A DNA stretch of 64,000 bases from Saprospiraceae bacterium (GTDB lineage Bacteria > Bacteroidota > Bacteroidia > Chitinophagales > Saprospiraceae), in the NCBI GenBank assembly GCA_019187225.1, contig JABAQQ010000012.1:43080-107079 (forward strand), written 5' to 3'. Both the position numbers and the translations under genes were made by a program. The notes beneath the pieces were generated by a model. The model saw only the letters and a program-made list of their open reading frames with translations. It was not told the DNA's origin and searched no databases. This document shows, piece by piece, positions 51,009 to 62,037 of the stretch (positions within the stretch are counted from its first letter, which is position 1; each line of letters starts with the position of its first letter).

Positions 51009-52574
51009 TCAATTCCCCACATACGACCGCTCTTTAATGCGCGGCGATACCACCATGAACAGAAACGCCGTAGCAAAACAAATGCCTGTAAAGAGCCAGA
51101 AAAAGTCGGCGCCGTGGAACTGGGCGAAGAATCCGCCGTTGCTGATGTTGGTCTGAATGACCGACACCAGCAAATTGCCCAGCGTGACGGTGAGCAGCCA
51201 GCAGGCCATGATGGTGGATTTCATCGAAGGCGGCGACTGCGTGTAGGCATACTCGAGGCCGGTGATCGAAATGAGCACTTCGCCCGCCGTGAGAACGACA
51301 AAAGCAAATATCTGCCAGCTGATGTTGGGCCGTTCGCCGGCGTCAATCCAGCCCTGGACGATGGCGACGATCACGAAAGACAAAGCTGTGAGCACAAAGC
51401 CCGCTCCGATCTTTCGCAAGGGGGTGACACGAATCCCCATTTTTTCCAGTGCGGGATACAATCCGAACGAAAACAAGGGAATAAATGCCAGGATGAATGC
51501 GGCATTAACGAACGATATCTGTTCGGCCTGCCAGGTGATACCCAGCCAGTTCAGGTCCATTTTGGTGGCCTGTACCACCCATTCCGATTGGCTTTGATCC
51601 CACAAAGCCCAGAAAACGGGAATAAAAATAAATACTGCCAAGACCCGCCATACGGATCTGATGCCTTCCACCGCCTCGTCGCCGTATTCTTTGGCAGCGG
51701 CGCCAAAACCGCCCTTGGTGAGGGCATAGAGGTTGATACCCACGAAGTTGCCCGGTTTGGCGAACCATTGTTTTTTAAAGATAAAGGCTAATGCGATGAT
51801 GGCCACTGCCCAGGTGCCCAGTACCGGACCGACACCCATGTGTTTCACTTTATCGAAATAAAGGTAGCTGACCAGCAGCGATAAAAAGGCCGTCACGAGA
51901 ATCACCATTTTATTGCTGTCATATTTGGGCGGCGGTATGCGGCGGTACTTGTTGCGGCCAGCCCAAAAGAAAAATACCGCGATCAGCATAGCAATGGCCG
52001 GCACGCCGAATGCCACTCGCGGGCCGTATTCCGCTTTCAGATAAGGGATCAAAAGGATGGAAAGCACCGAACCCGCGTTGATGCTGAAATAAAAAGCGTC
52101 GAAAGCGCGGGAAATAAGGTGTTTGTTCGATTCGTCAAACTGGTCGCCCACGTTGGCCGACACGCACGGCTTGATGCCGCCGGCTCCCACAGCGATCAGC
52201 ATCAATGAAGCCAGGAACATCTGCTCGTTGTCTACCGACAGTGCCACGAGGGTACTGCCCAGCGCATACACCAGCGACAGCCGGAATATGGTTTTGTACT
52301 TGCCCCAAAACCAGTCGGCGATCATGCCGCCGAACATGGGCAACAGATATACCATCGCTACGAAATCGTGGGTTTTGGCATTGGCAGTAGCCTCAGCCAC
52401 CTGCACCACCGCCGGGTCGGTCGAGCCGGTGGGGTTGTAAAACTGCTGAATCATGAACGTGGCCAGAATAGCGCGCAGGCCATAGTAATTGAAGCGTTCT
52501 GCTGCCTCGTTCCCAATGATGTAGGGAATACTGGAAGGAAATTTACCGCTGGGTGGTGTAGGCGTTTCGGCCAT
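51009..52574 (-). CDS. POT family proton-dependent oligopeptide transporter
   Basis: The protein is 521 residues with 12-14 membrane segments. The POT signature ERFNYYGLRAILATFMIQQFY is present (ExxERFxYYG form, with NEAAERFNYYG), with PMFGGMIADWFWGKYKTI and GAGGIKPCVSANVGDQFDE. POT carriers import di- and tripeptides with protons. A C-terminal pair, EVLISITGLEYAYTQSPPSMKSTIMACWLLTV, is also typical. Length is like bacterial and peptide-specific members. Substrate specificity is inferred. Confidence 0.92.
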   Translation of the reverse strand: MAETPTPPSGKFPSSIPYIIGNEAAERFNYYGLRAILATFMIQQFYNPTGSTDPAVVQVAEATANAKTHDFVAMVYLLPMFGGMIADWFWGKYKTIFRLSLVYALGSTLVALSVDNEQMFLASLMLIAVGAGGIKPCVSANVGDQFDESNKHLISRAFDAFYFSINAGSVLSILLIPYLKAEYGPRVAFGVPAIAMLIAVFFFWAGRNKYRRIPPPKYDSNKMVILVTAFLSLLVSYLYFDKVKHMGVGPVLGTWAVAIIALAFIFKKQWFAKPGNFVGINLYALTKGGFGAAAKEYGDEAVEGIRSVWRVLAVFIFIPVFWALWDQSQSEWVVQATKMDLNWLGITWQAEQISFVNAAFILAFIPLFSFGLYPALEKMGIRVTPLRKIGAGFVLTALSFVIVAIVQGWIDAGERPNISWQIFAFVVLTAGEVLISITGLEYAYTQSPPSMKSTIMACWLLTVTLGNLLVSVIQTNISNGGFFAQFHGADFFWLFTGICFATAFLFMVVSPRIKERSYVGN

Positions 52575-52882
52575 AATCGTTTGATTGAGTTTGTTTGAAA
52601 AAAGTTTTTTTACTCATTTCCCTCGTTTGGGACGGGCAAATGTGCAAATTTTTTTCTCCGGCAAGGTTATTTGCTTTTTAAAAGAAATACCGGAACAAAA
52701 TAGTGCCGATATGCCCGAAGGATTACTTTTCCCGATTTTCAGTTGCCTGCCATCCGCATACGGCATGTTCTTTCGGTGTTATCTTTATCCATTTTTTGAA
52801 AAAAACGATTGAAATTCCTGCAAAAACCCGCCATTTCCCGACCTTTCACCGAAATTCCATACATTTCAAAAATCCGGTTCTC
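52575..52882. other. Divergent gap, POT transporter/lipoprotein genes
   Basis: The 308-nt gap is AT-rich at the POT side (AAAAAAGTTTTTTTAC near 52600). I saw no ORF with support, no array of short words and no clear promoter pair. Confidence 0.5.
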
Positions 52883-53491
52883 ATGTTGCGTTTTCCTGCC
52901 GCCCTCACCTTTGCCCTCCTGTTCCTTTTGAATGCCTGTGACCAGGAAGCCAAAAAACAAGCCGCTGCAGCCGCCGCCCGAGCCGCGCAGGATTCGGTGA
53001 ATTGGGCCGCTTATCGCGCCGGCGACTGGAAAAACCACGGCTGCGATCTGATCAGCGACGACGATGTGATCGCCCTGTTCGGCGTTGACCCTCAACGCGA
53101 TGTGCTCAACACCCGCACCTTGCCCGAACAGGCTTTTTGCCTCCGCACCTGGAACAAACCCGACTGGAAAGAACGCGAAAACGCCAATGAAAAAGAAACC
53201 GCTACCTCCTATCTCGACCCTCAGAACAGTCTCATCGTTCAGGTATTCAGTTACCCTTCCGACGAACACGCCCGCCAACAGTTCGAATCGCTCAAACGCG
53301 ACCGCCGCGACACTTACGACGAAGATGTGCCGGACCTCGGTGAAGGGGCTTTGTGGAGTTCGACAACCGTAACTTTATTGGTAAAAAAAGGCCATTCCAT
53401 GCTCAGCATCGCGCTGAATTACAAGGATGTACCGCACGACAATCTTGACAAAGCCAGGGAAGTGGCGGAAGTGGCACTGAGAAAAATGTAG
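52883..53491 (+). CDS. Predicted lipoprotein, unknown
   Basis: The protein is 202 residues from the ATG at 52883. A signal sequence ends in the lipobox LLNAC (Cys19), followed by an alanine-rich helix (KKQAAAAAARAAQD). A small globular domain follows (GCDLISDDDVIALFGVDP, LIVQVFSYPSDEHARQQFESLKRDRRDTY, GHSMLSIALNY), with a Cys pair near 54 and 86. It is probably anchored in the outer or inner membrane facing the periplasm. The family is not recognised. Confidence 0.75.
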   Translation: MLRFPAALTFALLFLLNACDQEAKKQAAAAAARAAQDSVNWAAYRAGDWKNHGCDLISDDDVIALFGVDPQRDVLNTRTLPEQAFCLRTWNKPDWKERENANEKETATSYLDPQNSLIVQVFSYPSDEHARQQFESLKRDRRDTYDEDVPDLGEGALWSSTTVTLLVKKGHSMLSIALNYKDVPHDNLDKAREVAEVALRKM

Positions 53492-53492
53492 A

Positions 53493-56461
<2,969 letters not shown>

Positions 56462-56493
56462 CCTATTTTTGTGCAATCAGTCTGACATTCGCC

Positions 56494-56718
56494 ATGTATA
56501 TCTACAAAAACATTATCACCGTCGAGCCTGGCAAACGCAGTGGCAAACCTTGCATCAGGGGAATGCGCATAACGGTAGAGGATATTCTTCGCTGGTTGGC
56601 TTCGGACATGAGCATTGATGAAATAATATCTGATTTCCCGGAGCTTACCCGCGAAGATATTTTGGTTGCACTTGAATTTGCTGCCAACAGGCAGGAACGA
56701 ACTTTGGTAGCCGCATGA
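56494..56718 (+). CDS. DUF433 antitoxin-like protein
   Basis: The protein is 74 residues and matches DUF433: ITVEPGKRSGKPCIRGMRITVEDILRWLASDMSIDEIISDFPELTREDILVALEFAA. DUF433 proteins are helix-turn-helix-like antitoxins (VapB45-type) often paired with DUF5615 PIN-like toxins. A TATTTTTG box (56464-56471) lies 22 nt before the start. The stop overlaps the next start by 4 nt (ATGA), which couples translation of antitoxin and toxin. Confidence 0.9.
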   Translation: MYIYKNIITVEPGKRSGKPCIRGMRITVEDILRWLASDMSIDEIISDFPELTREDILVALEFAANRQERTLVAA

Positions 56719-57053
56719 AATTGTTGATTGACCAAAATATTTCTTTTCGACTCAAAGCAAGAATTGCCGTCGCTTTCCCTGATTCTTATCATGTAAAAGA
56801 CCTCAACCTGACCGATTTGCCCGATGCTTCAATTTTTGACTATGCTCGCCAGCATCAATTTGATTCAATACTAACACTCGATGAAGATTTTCACAATCTG
56901 GTATTGGTACGCGGCACACCGCCCAAGGTTATCTGGCTTCGCATCGGGAATTGCTCCACTTCGGTTCAGGCACAGGTAATTCTGAGAAATCTGGCTGTCA
57001 TTCAGGCATTTATCAACGACCCAACCATTGACGTTTTAGAAATTTATCGTTAA
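56715..57053 (+). CDS. DUF5615 PIN-like toxin
   Basis: The protein is 112 residues. LLIDQNISFRL (Asp6) and ILTLDEDFHNL (Asp and Glu in the second acidic motif) are the PIN-like acidic positions of DUF5615 (Mut7-C-like). DUF5615 is paired with DUF433 in many genomes and is predicted to be an RNase toxin. Start overlaps the antitoxin stop. The ATPase gene follows after 3 nt, so the pair may be part of a larger unit. Activity has not been shown for this family member. Confidence 0.88.
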   Translation: MKLLIDQNISFRLKARIAVAFPDSYHVKDLNLTDLPDASIFDYARQHQFDSILTLDEDFHNLVLVRGTPPKVIWLRIGNCSTSVQAQVILRNLAVIQAFINDPTIDVLEIYR

Positions 57054-57056
57054 TCA

Positions 57057-58169
57057 ATGATTACGCAAATCAAAATTGAAAATTACAAATCCATTCTCTC
57101 GCTCGACCTCGACCTCGGGAGGGTGAACGTACTTATTGGTGAAAATGGAAGCGGAAAGACGAATATTTTGGAGGCAGTGGCGTTGGGGAGTGCGGCGGCC
57201 GAAGATAATCTTGAGGATTCCTACTTGTCTATCAAAGGGATTAGACTTTCCGAGCCCAAAATGATGAAACCGGGCTTTACATCTGAGCAGGTTAGCGAAG
57301 TAGCGATTGAATTTTCGGGTTCGGCCAAAAAGAAATATCGCTTTGTCCTTTCAAACGATGGAAAACCATTTTCAAAATGGATAAACAAAGGAGGTTTTAC
57401 TAGTAACGTTGGTGAAATATTAAAATTTCTAAAGGAAAAAAATTTGCCAGATGGCACAGAGGTCACATATAGCTTGTTTAAAGAATTAATCGCGCAAAAT
57501 GTATCAGATTTAAGAATAGATCAATTTGTCATTTTTGCTCCAGAACATTCCGCTTTACGAAAATTTGATGTTGAAAATGGTAACGAAATTGGATCATTAG
57601 GAGATGGATTATTCTTTCATATCAAATTGTTAAGTGAAACCAATCCTGATCTCTTCGATAAGATAAGAGATACGATGTGCTTCATTGATTGGGTTCAAGG
57701 TTTTGAAATCCCCAAAGATTTGATGTTTACCGAGCGGCGCATCCAAATCAAAGACCGCTATTTGGAGGAGGGTATCCAATACATTGACCAACGCAGTAGC
57801 AACGAGGGCTTTTTATACCTGTTGTTTTATGTCACGCTTTTCGTCAGCCCATACACGCCCAGATTTTTTGCTATTGACAATGTGGATAATGCATTGAACC
57901 CCCGGCTTTGCAGCAAACTCGTCGAGGTCTTGATCAAATTGGCTAAGGAACACGACAAGCAGGTTATCCTCACGGCACACAACCCTGGCCTCCTCGACGG
58001 CCTCAACTTGCACGACGACGAACAACGGCTTTTCGTCATTTCGCGCAATGTGCACGGCCACACCAAAGCTCTGCGCATCGAGCAAAAACCCTCTGGCAAC
58101 GGCTACGAACCCGTGCGCCTTTCCGAGCAATTCCTGCGCGGCTACATTGGCGGCTTACCTCAAATTTGA
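57057..58169 (+). CDS. AAA/ABC-type ATPase, OLD/RecF-like
   Basis: The protein is 370 residues. Walker A is GENGSGKTN (28-36), the ABC-like signature is SSNEGFL (247-253), and Walker B is FFAIDNVDNALNPR (270-283), where the usual catalytic Glu after Asp274 is Asn275. The switch His is His308 (ILTAHNP). This is the AAA_21/AAA_15 group seen in defence systems. The middle of the gene (about 57300-57720) is much more AT-rich than both ends. The start is 3 nt after the PIN gene and the stop overlaps the next start (ATGA). It probably binds or opens DNA or senses phage, by analogy. Confidence 0.88.
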   Translation: MITQIKIENYKSILSLDLDLGRVNVLIGENGSGKTNILEAVALGSAAAEDNLEDSYLSIKGIRLSEPKMMKPGFTSEQVSEVAIEFSGSAKKKYRFVLSNDGKPFSKWINKGGFTSNVGEILKFLKEKNLPDGTEVTYSLFKELIAQNVSDLRIDQFVIFAPEHSALRKFDVENGNEIGSLGDGLFFHIKLLSETNPDLFDKIRDTMCFIDWVQGFEIPKDLMFTERRIQIKDRYLEEGIQYIDQRSSNEGFLYLLFYVTLFVSPYTPRFFAIDNVDNALNPRLCSKLVEVLIKLAKEHDKQVILTAHNPGLLDGLNLHDDEQRLFVISRNVHGHTKALRIEQKPSGNGYEPVRLSEQFLRGYIGGLPQI

Positions 58170-58837
58170 AGCCTATGCCCAATCCAACTTTCGGACTCAT
58201 TGCCGAAGGCCCGACTGACCAACGGGTACTCAAAAACATTCTCATCGGTTTTTTCAATGACCCGGATTTAACCGTCCGTTTCCTCCAACCCTTGCTCGAC
58301 GCGACCGACGTATCCCAGCGGCAAGGCGGCTGGACGCAAGTGTTGGCTTACTGCCAATCTTCGCGTTTGCAAGAAGCATTCGGGCAAAATGAGTATCTCG
58401 TCGTACAGATTGACACGGACCGATTGTTTGAACAGCCGTTTAATTTGGACTTGAATCAGCCAGTCGAAACGCTTGTGAGTCAAGTGATTGAAAAAATAGA
58501 AGAATCTATGCGGGGAGCATTTGAGAAAGATTTTTTAGAAAAATACAGGTCGAAAATCTTATTCGCTGTTGCTGTAAATGAAATCGAATGTTGGCTGTTG
58601 CCGCTTTATTATCAAGATCAAACATCTACTGGCACGCGGGGGTGTTTAGGCAAATTGAACGACAAACTTAGGAAAGAAAAAGAGCATATCGTCAATCCTG
58701 ACAACAAAGTGCCTCAGCGATACGACCAGCTTTCGAGACCACTCCTAAAACACAAAACCTTTCTGATCACCGCCGAAAAAAATCCCTCCTTCCAGATATT
58801 CTTCGGTAAACTTAAAAAGACATTCTCCGAAAGTTGA
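58166..58837 (+). CDS. TOPRIM-like protein linked to the ATPase (DUF4276-like)
   Basis: The protein is 223 residues. Early GLIAEGPTDQRVLKNIL has Glu14, and VVQIDTDR has Asp83 and Asp85, matching the Glu and DxD of a TOPRIM fold. NEIECWLLPLYY follows, typical of small TOPRIM-like partners annotated DUF4276-like or RloB-like. It overlaps the ATPase stop by 4 nt. Paired ATPase and TOPRIM proteins occur in anti-phage systems such as OLD, Gabija and PARIS; here the two are separate and the family is not exactly any of these as far as I can tell. Confidence 0.8.
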   Translation: MKPMPNPTFGLIAEGPTDQRVLKNILIGFFNDPDLTVRFLQPLLDATDVSQRQGGWTQVLAYCQSSRLQEAFGQNEYLVVQIDTDRLFEQPFNLDLNQPVETLVSQVIEKIEESMRGAFEKDFLEKYRSKILFAVAVNEIECWLLPLYYQDQTSTGTRGCLGKLNDKLRKEKEHIVNPDNKVPQRYDQLSRPLLKHKTFLITAEKNPSFQIFFGKLKKTFSES

Positions 58838-58891
58838 AAACAAAAAGCCACCGACGCATTGCGCGCCGGCGGCTAAACCCCAAAAAACCAA

Positions 58892-58951
58892 ATGAAAACA
58901 ATCTTCCTTTTTTGCCTTGTGCCCCTGCTCGCTTGCAGAGAACGCATTTAA
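58892..58951 (+). CDS. 19-residue lipoprotein-like ORF
   Basis: The ORF encodes MKTIFLFCLVPLLACRERI. It has a Lys start, a hydrophobic core and a lipobox LLAC with Cys15, which would be lipidated, followed by only RERI. Very small lipoproteins such as entericidins and lysis proteins have this design. It starts 55 nt after the TOPRIM-like gene. It may also be a remnant of a longer lipoprotein gene. No ribosome binding site is clear. Confidence 0.35.
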   Translation: MKTIFLFCLVPLLACRERI

Positions 58952-59285
58952 AACGCGGGGCACTCAATTTTGTCACTGCACAAAGGTACGATTAACAAGT
59001 TGTTTCAATCAAACGTTTGTTTAAAAAAATTTTATTAACAAACCTGATCGTTCTGTGACAAAACTGCGCCGCTTTCTGATCTTCAATACCTTTTTCTCAT
59101 TCCCTTCATTCTCGGCGGCGCCCTGTATAAGAGACGTTGAATTAACCGTCCTGGTTGCTCAATTGTTCGCAGGGATGCAACTTTTTCGGGAGCAAATACC
59201 GTCAAATAAAGTAGATATTATCTTTGTCAACATAAAATGACAGGGCCGTGTTTTACCCTTCCATGAATGCAATCATTTTTCTACC
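58952..59285. other. Gap before the TIGR01777 gene
   Basis: The 334-nt gap is AT-rich at 59000-59060 (TTGTTTCAATCAAACGTTTG and a run of A/T). A 61-codon ORF at 59055 has no supporting features. I saw no repeat array or hairpin. Confidence 0.45.
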
Positions 59286-60182
59286 ATGACACCTACAGTC
59301 CTTCTCGCCGGTGGCACAGGCCTTATTGGCAGCCGTCTGACTGAAATGTTGCGCGAAAACGGTTATGCCGTGCGCGTTCTCAGCCGCTCGCCCAAAGGTG
59401 AAGATCAGTTTGCCTGGAATCCTGCCGAAGGATACCTGGACACCGCTGCCCTGGAGGGTATTGATTACGCAATCAACCTGGCCGGTGCGGGCATCGCCGA
59501 CCAACGCTGGACGGCAGTTCGCAAACGGATCATCATCGAAAGCAGGGTGCAAAGCGCCCGCACCTTGCGCGACGCATTCGAACGCAGCGGCCACCTGCCC
59601 GAGGCATACCTGTCGGCTTCGGCAATCGGTTATTACGGCAATTCGGGCGAACACTGGATGCGCGAGACGGATGCTCCGGTGGATAATGGCTTCATGGTCG
59701 AATGTTGCCGTCAATGGGAATCAGCTGCCGACGAAGTAGCAGCGCTCGGCATCCGCACAGTCAAGCTTCGCGTCGGTATCGCACTGGCAAAGCAGGGCGG
59801 CGCCCTGGCGGAATTCGTCAAGCCCATGCGTTTTGGCATCGGCGGTTACTTTGCCGACGGCCAGGCGTGGTATTCCTGGGTACATCTCGATGATGTATGC
59901 CGCTTTTATATCTGGGCCCTCGAAAATCCGGGTATCCACGGCGTCTACAACATAGCGGCTCCCCACCCTGTCCGCAACAAAGATTTTGTACAATCCATCG
60001 CGCAGGCCATGCACCGGCCTGTTCTGCTGGCCCCCGCTCCTGCTTTCGTTATGCGCCTGGCACTCGGAGAAATGGCAGATGCAATCCTGAACAGCAACCG
60101 GATATCCGTAGAAAAAGCCAGCCATGCCGGGTTCCACTTCCTGTACCCGGATCTGAAAAACGCTTTGGAACACATATTCTGA
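59286..60182 (+). CDS. TIGR01777 family NAD-dependent epimerase-like protein
   Basis: The protein is 298 residues. The Rossmann loop GGTGLIGSRL is at residues 8-17. The family has LINLAGAGIADQRW-like NLAGAGIADQRWT, YLSASAIGYYG (catalytic Tyr region) and the C-terminal DUF1731 region (GEMADAILNSNRISVEKASHAGFHFLYPDLKNAL). Relatives are called SulA or YfcH-like epimerases; the substrate is unknown. It resides in the cytoplasm. Next to it is a 315-nt gap. Confidence 0.92.
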   Translation: MTPTVLLAGGTGLIGSRLTEMLRENGYAVRVLSRSPKGEDQFAWNPAEGYLDTAALEGIDYAINLAGAGIADQRWTAVRKRIIIESRVQSARTLRDAFERSGHLPEAYLSASAIGYYGNSGEHWMRETDAPVDNGFMVECCRQWESAADEVAALGIRTVKLRVGIALAKQGGALAEFVKPMRFGIGGYFADGQAWYSWVHLDDVCRFYIWALENPGIHGVYNIAAPHPVRNKDFVQSIAQAMHRPVLLAPAPAFVMRLALGEMADAILNSNRISVEKASHAGFHFLYPDLKNALEHIF

Positions 60183-60497
60183 ACCGGTCGGAAGGTCATT
60201 TTCACGCATTTCAATCCTCCTGCCCATATGTCACCGGACAGTAATTTTTTGATAAATAATCGTTAAAAACGCTTTCGCAAGCAGCCTGTTCTGCCCAACA
60301 TTCACCAAATGATATTTTATGAAAACCGCATTTCAGCCCGTTTGCCGTATTGATTTTTGGAAAAAAGCAACAAAAAAGAATGAAGTTTTAAAACCGGTAA
60401 AAAACTCCAAACGGGGTGCTTTAACGCACTGTATCTTTGCGGGTGACAAAATGGTTTATTCCGCGTTTCCCTTCTTCGTACAATAACCTCCGCTGCT
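60183..60497. other. Gap before the metallophosphoesterase gene
   Basis: The 315-nt gap holds a TATCTTTG box on the plus strand (60432-60439) 58 nt before the next start. A 55-codon ORF at 60319 has no supporting features and overlaps the box. Nothing else is seen. Confidence 0.5.
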
Positions 60498-61613
60498 ATG
60501 CTACTGAAACATTTATCTTGTATCATATTATTGTCGCTTCCCTGGACACTCCGGGCACACGAGGAAAATTATGACGACCGGTCGCGCGCGGATGCAGATG
60601 GACCTCATGTTTTTTACCGCGGCCAGAACGTAGTGGTAAAAAGTGTGGAACGCCGCGATACCAACGCAATCGCCCGTACCCAGGTATATACCAGCCGGAA
60701 AATGGTAGTACTTACCTGCCGCATCCCGGAAACGGGCGACGAATTCAGTTTTAAATTGCACGACACCCTCCTCGTCGAGCCCGACAGCTACGAAATGCCG
60801 GCACGCCTTCTGGCGCTCTCCGACATCGAAGGTAATTTCAAAGCTTTCAAAGCCATGTTGCTGGGGGCAAAGGTGATGGACGAAAAATTCAACTGGACGT
60901 TTGGCAAAGGTCACCTTGTGTTGCTGGGTGATTATTTCGACCGGGGTCTCAATGTGACCGAGTGCCTGTGGCTGGCCTACAAACTCGAAGCCGAAGCGCA
61001 CGCCGCCGGCGGCAAGGTCCATTTTATCCTGGGTAATCACGAAACCCTCAACCTCGAAGGCAACATTCAGTACGTCCGCAGAAAATACCTTGAAAACGCG
61101 GCCCTGATCAACGAAGAGTATAAACGCTGGTACGACAACAACAGCGAACTGGGCCGCTGGCTGCGCACCAAAAATGCCGTCGAAAAAATAGGCAACTACG
61201 TGTTTTGCCACGGCGGCATCAGCCCCGAACTAGCCCGCACCGGAATGAGTCTTTCGGAGATCAACCGGCTTACCCGGCATTATCTCGGCAAATCCCTCGA
61301 ATCTATGAATGAAAAGGCGAAAGCGGTTTTCGATTATAAGACCGGTATTTTTTGGTATCGCAACGCCGCCAAAAACCTCCTCAAACCACAGGAAGTCGCC
61401 GACGTACTGAAATTCGCCGGCGCCTCCAAAATGATCGTGGCGCATACGCTGCAACCCGACGTGACGGCGCTGTACAACGGCACAGTTATCTGCATTGACC
61501 TTTTCCACGAAGAAAATATCCGGCAGGGTTTTGTCAAAACACTCTGGATGGAAGAAGGCGCCCTTTATGCCCTCGACAACCGGGGAATGAAGTCCACGCT
61601 CAATTTGAAATAG
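60498..61613 (+). CDS. Calcineurin-like metallophosphoesterase, exported
   Basis: The protein is 371 residues with a signal peptide (LLLSLPWTLRA, about 1-20). The metallophosphoesterase motifs are seen as LSDIEGN (109-113), GDYFDRG (144-150), GNHE (179-182), CHGG and VAHT. The first motif has Glu111 where most family members have His (DxH). It resembles Shewanella-like protein phosphatases. A substrate cannot be given. The next gene follows within 1 nt. Confidence 0.88.
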   Translation: MLLKHLSCIILLSLPWTLRAHEENYDDRSRADADGPHVFYRGQNVVVKSVERRDTNAIARTQVYTSRKMVVLTCRIPETGDEFSFKLHDTLLVEPDSYEMPARLLALSDIEGNFKAFKAMLLGAKVMDEKFNWTFGKGHLVLLGDYFDRGLNVTECLWLAYKLEAEAHAAGGKVHFILGNHETLNLEGNIQYVRRKYLENAALINEEYKRWYDNNSELGRWLRTKNAVEKIGNYVFCHGGISPELARTGMSLSEINRLTRHYLGKSLESMNEKAKAVFDYKTGIFWYRNAAKNLLKPQEVADVLKFAGASKMIVAHTLQPDVTALYNGTVICIDLFHEENIRQGFVKTLWMEEGALYALDNRGMKSTLNLK

Positions 61614-61614
61614 T

Positions 61615-61977
61615 ATGGAAGATTGGGAACTCGATTTTGAATGGCTGCACGTGCAGCACAAGGTAAAAGATGCCATGCGCCGGGAGACGTTGCCCGACCT
61701 GAATACCGTGCTCTTTCTCATTGGCATTCAGGAGTTGGGGCGTTGGAAAAAGAGCTTCACCAAAGAAGAAAAACAGGATCTGATGCATGTTGCAGTGTGC
61801 AGCCTGTTGAGTAACGACGGGTATTTTGAGTTTGTTGGTCGCGACGACGACGGTTGGCCGCACTACCGCCAGGTGGTGGAAATGCCGCAACAGAGTACCC
61901 AGCAACAGGAACGGCTCCTGAAAATCAATGCCGTGCGGTATTTTAAAGAGATGGATGCAGAGACTTCTGCCGGCTGA
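61615..61977 (+). CDS. Conserved hypothetical protein coupled to the phosphoesterase gene
   Basis: The protein is 120 residues with no signal peptide. Sequence ELDFEWLHVQHKVKDAMRRETLPDLNTVLFLIGIQELG and EEKQDLMHVAVCSLLSNDGYFEFVGRDDDGWPHY is alpha/beta and acidic. The start is 1 nt after the upstream stop, so the two genes form an operon. I do not recognise a domain. Similar small proteins are found in Bacteroidota next to unrelated genes. Confidence 0.72.
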   Translation: MEDWELDFEWLHVQHKVKDAMRRETLPDLNTVLFLIGIQELGRWKKSFTKEEKQDLMHVAVCSLLSNDGYFEFVGRDDDGWPHYRQVVEMPQQSTQQQERLLKINAVRYFKEMDAETSAG

Positions 61978-62037
61978 TGGCTTGTATAACTTATTTTTGC
62001 GGCAAAATTTCCCGATAGCAACGGGACACGACACGCC

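Noticed and set aside
59055-59240. 61-codon plus-strand ORF
   Set aside because: The leader-like start is weak, with no domain and no conserved context.
60319-60486. 55-codon plus-strand ORF
   Set aside because: It overlaps the TATCTTTG box of the next gene and has no recognisable feature.
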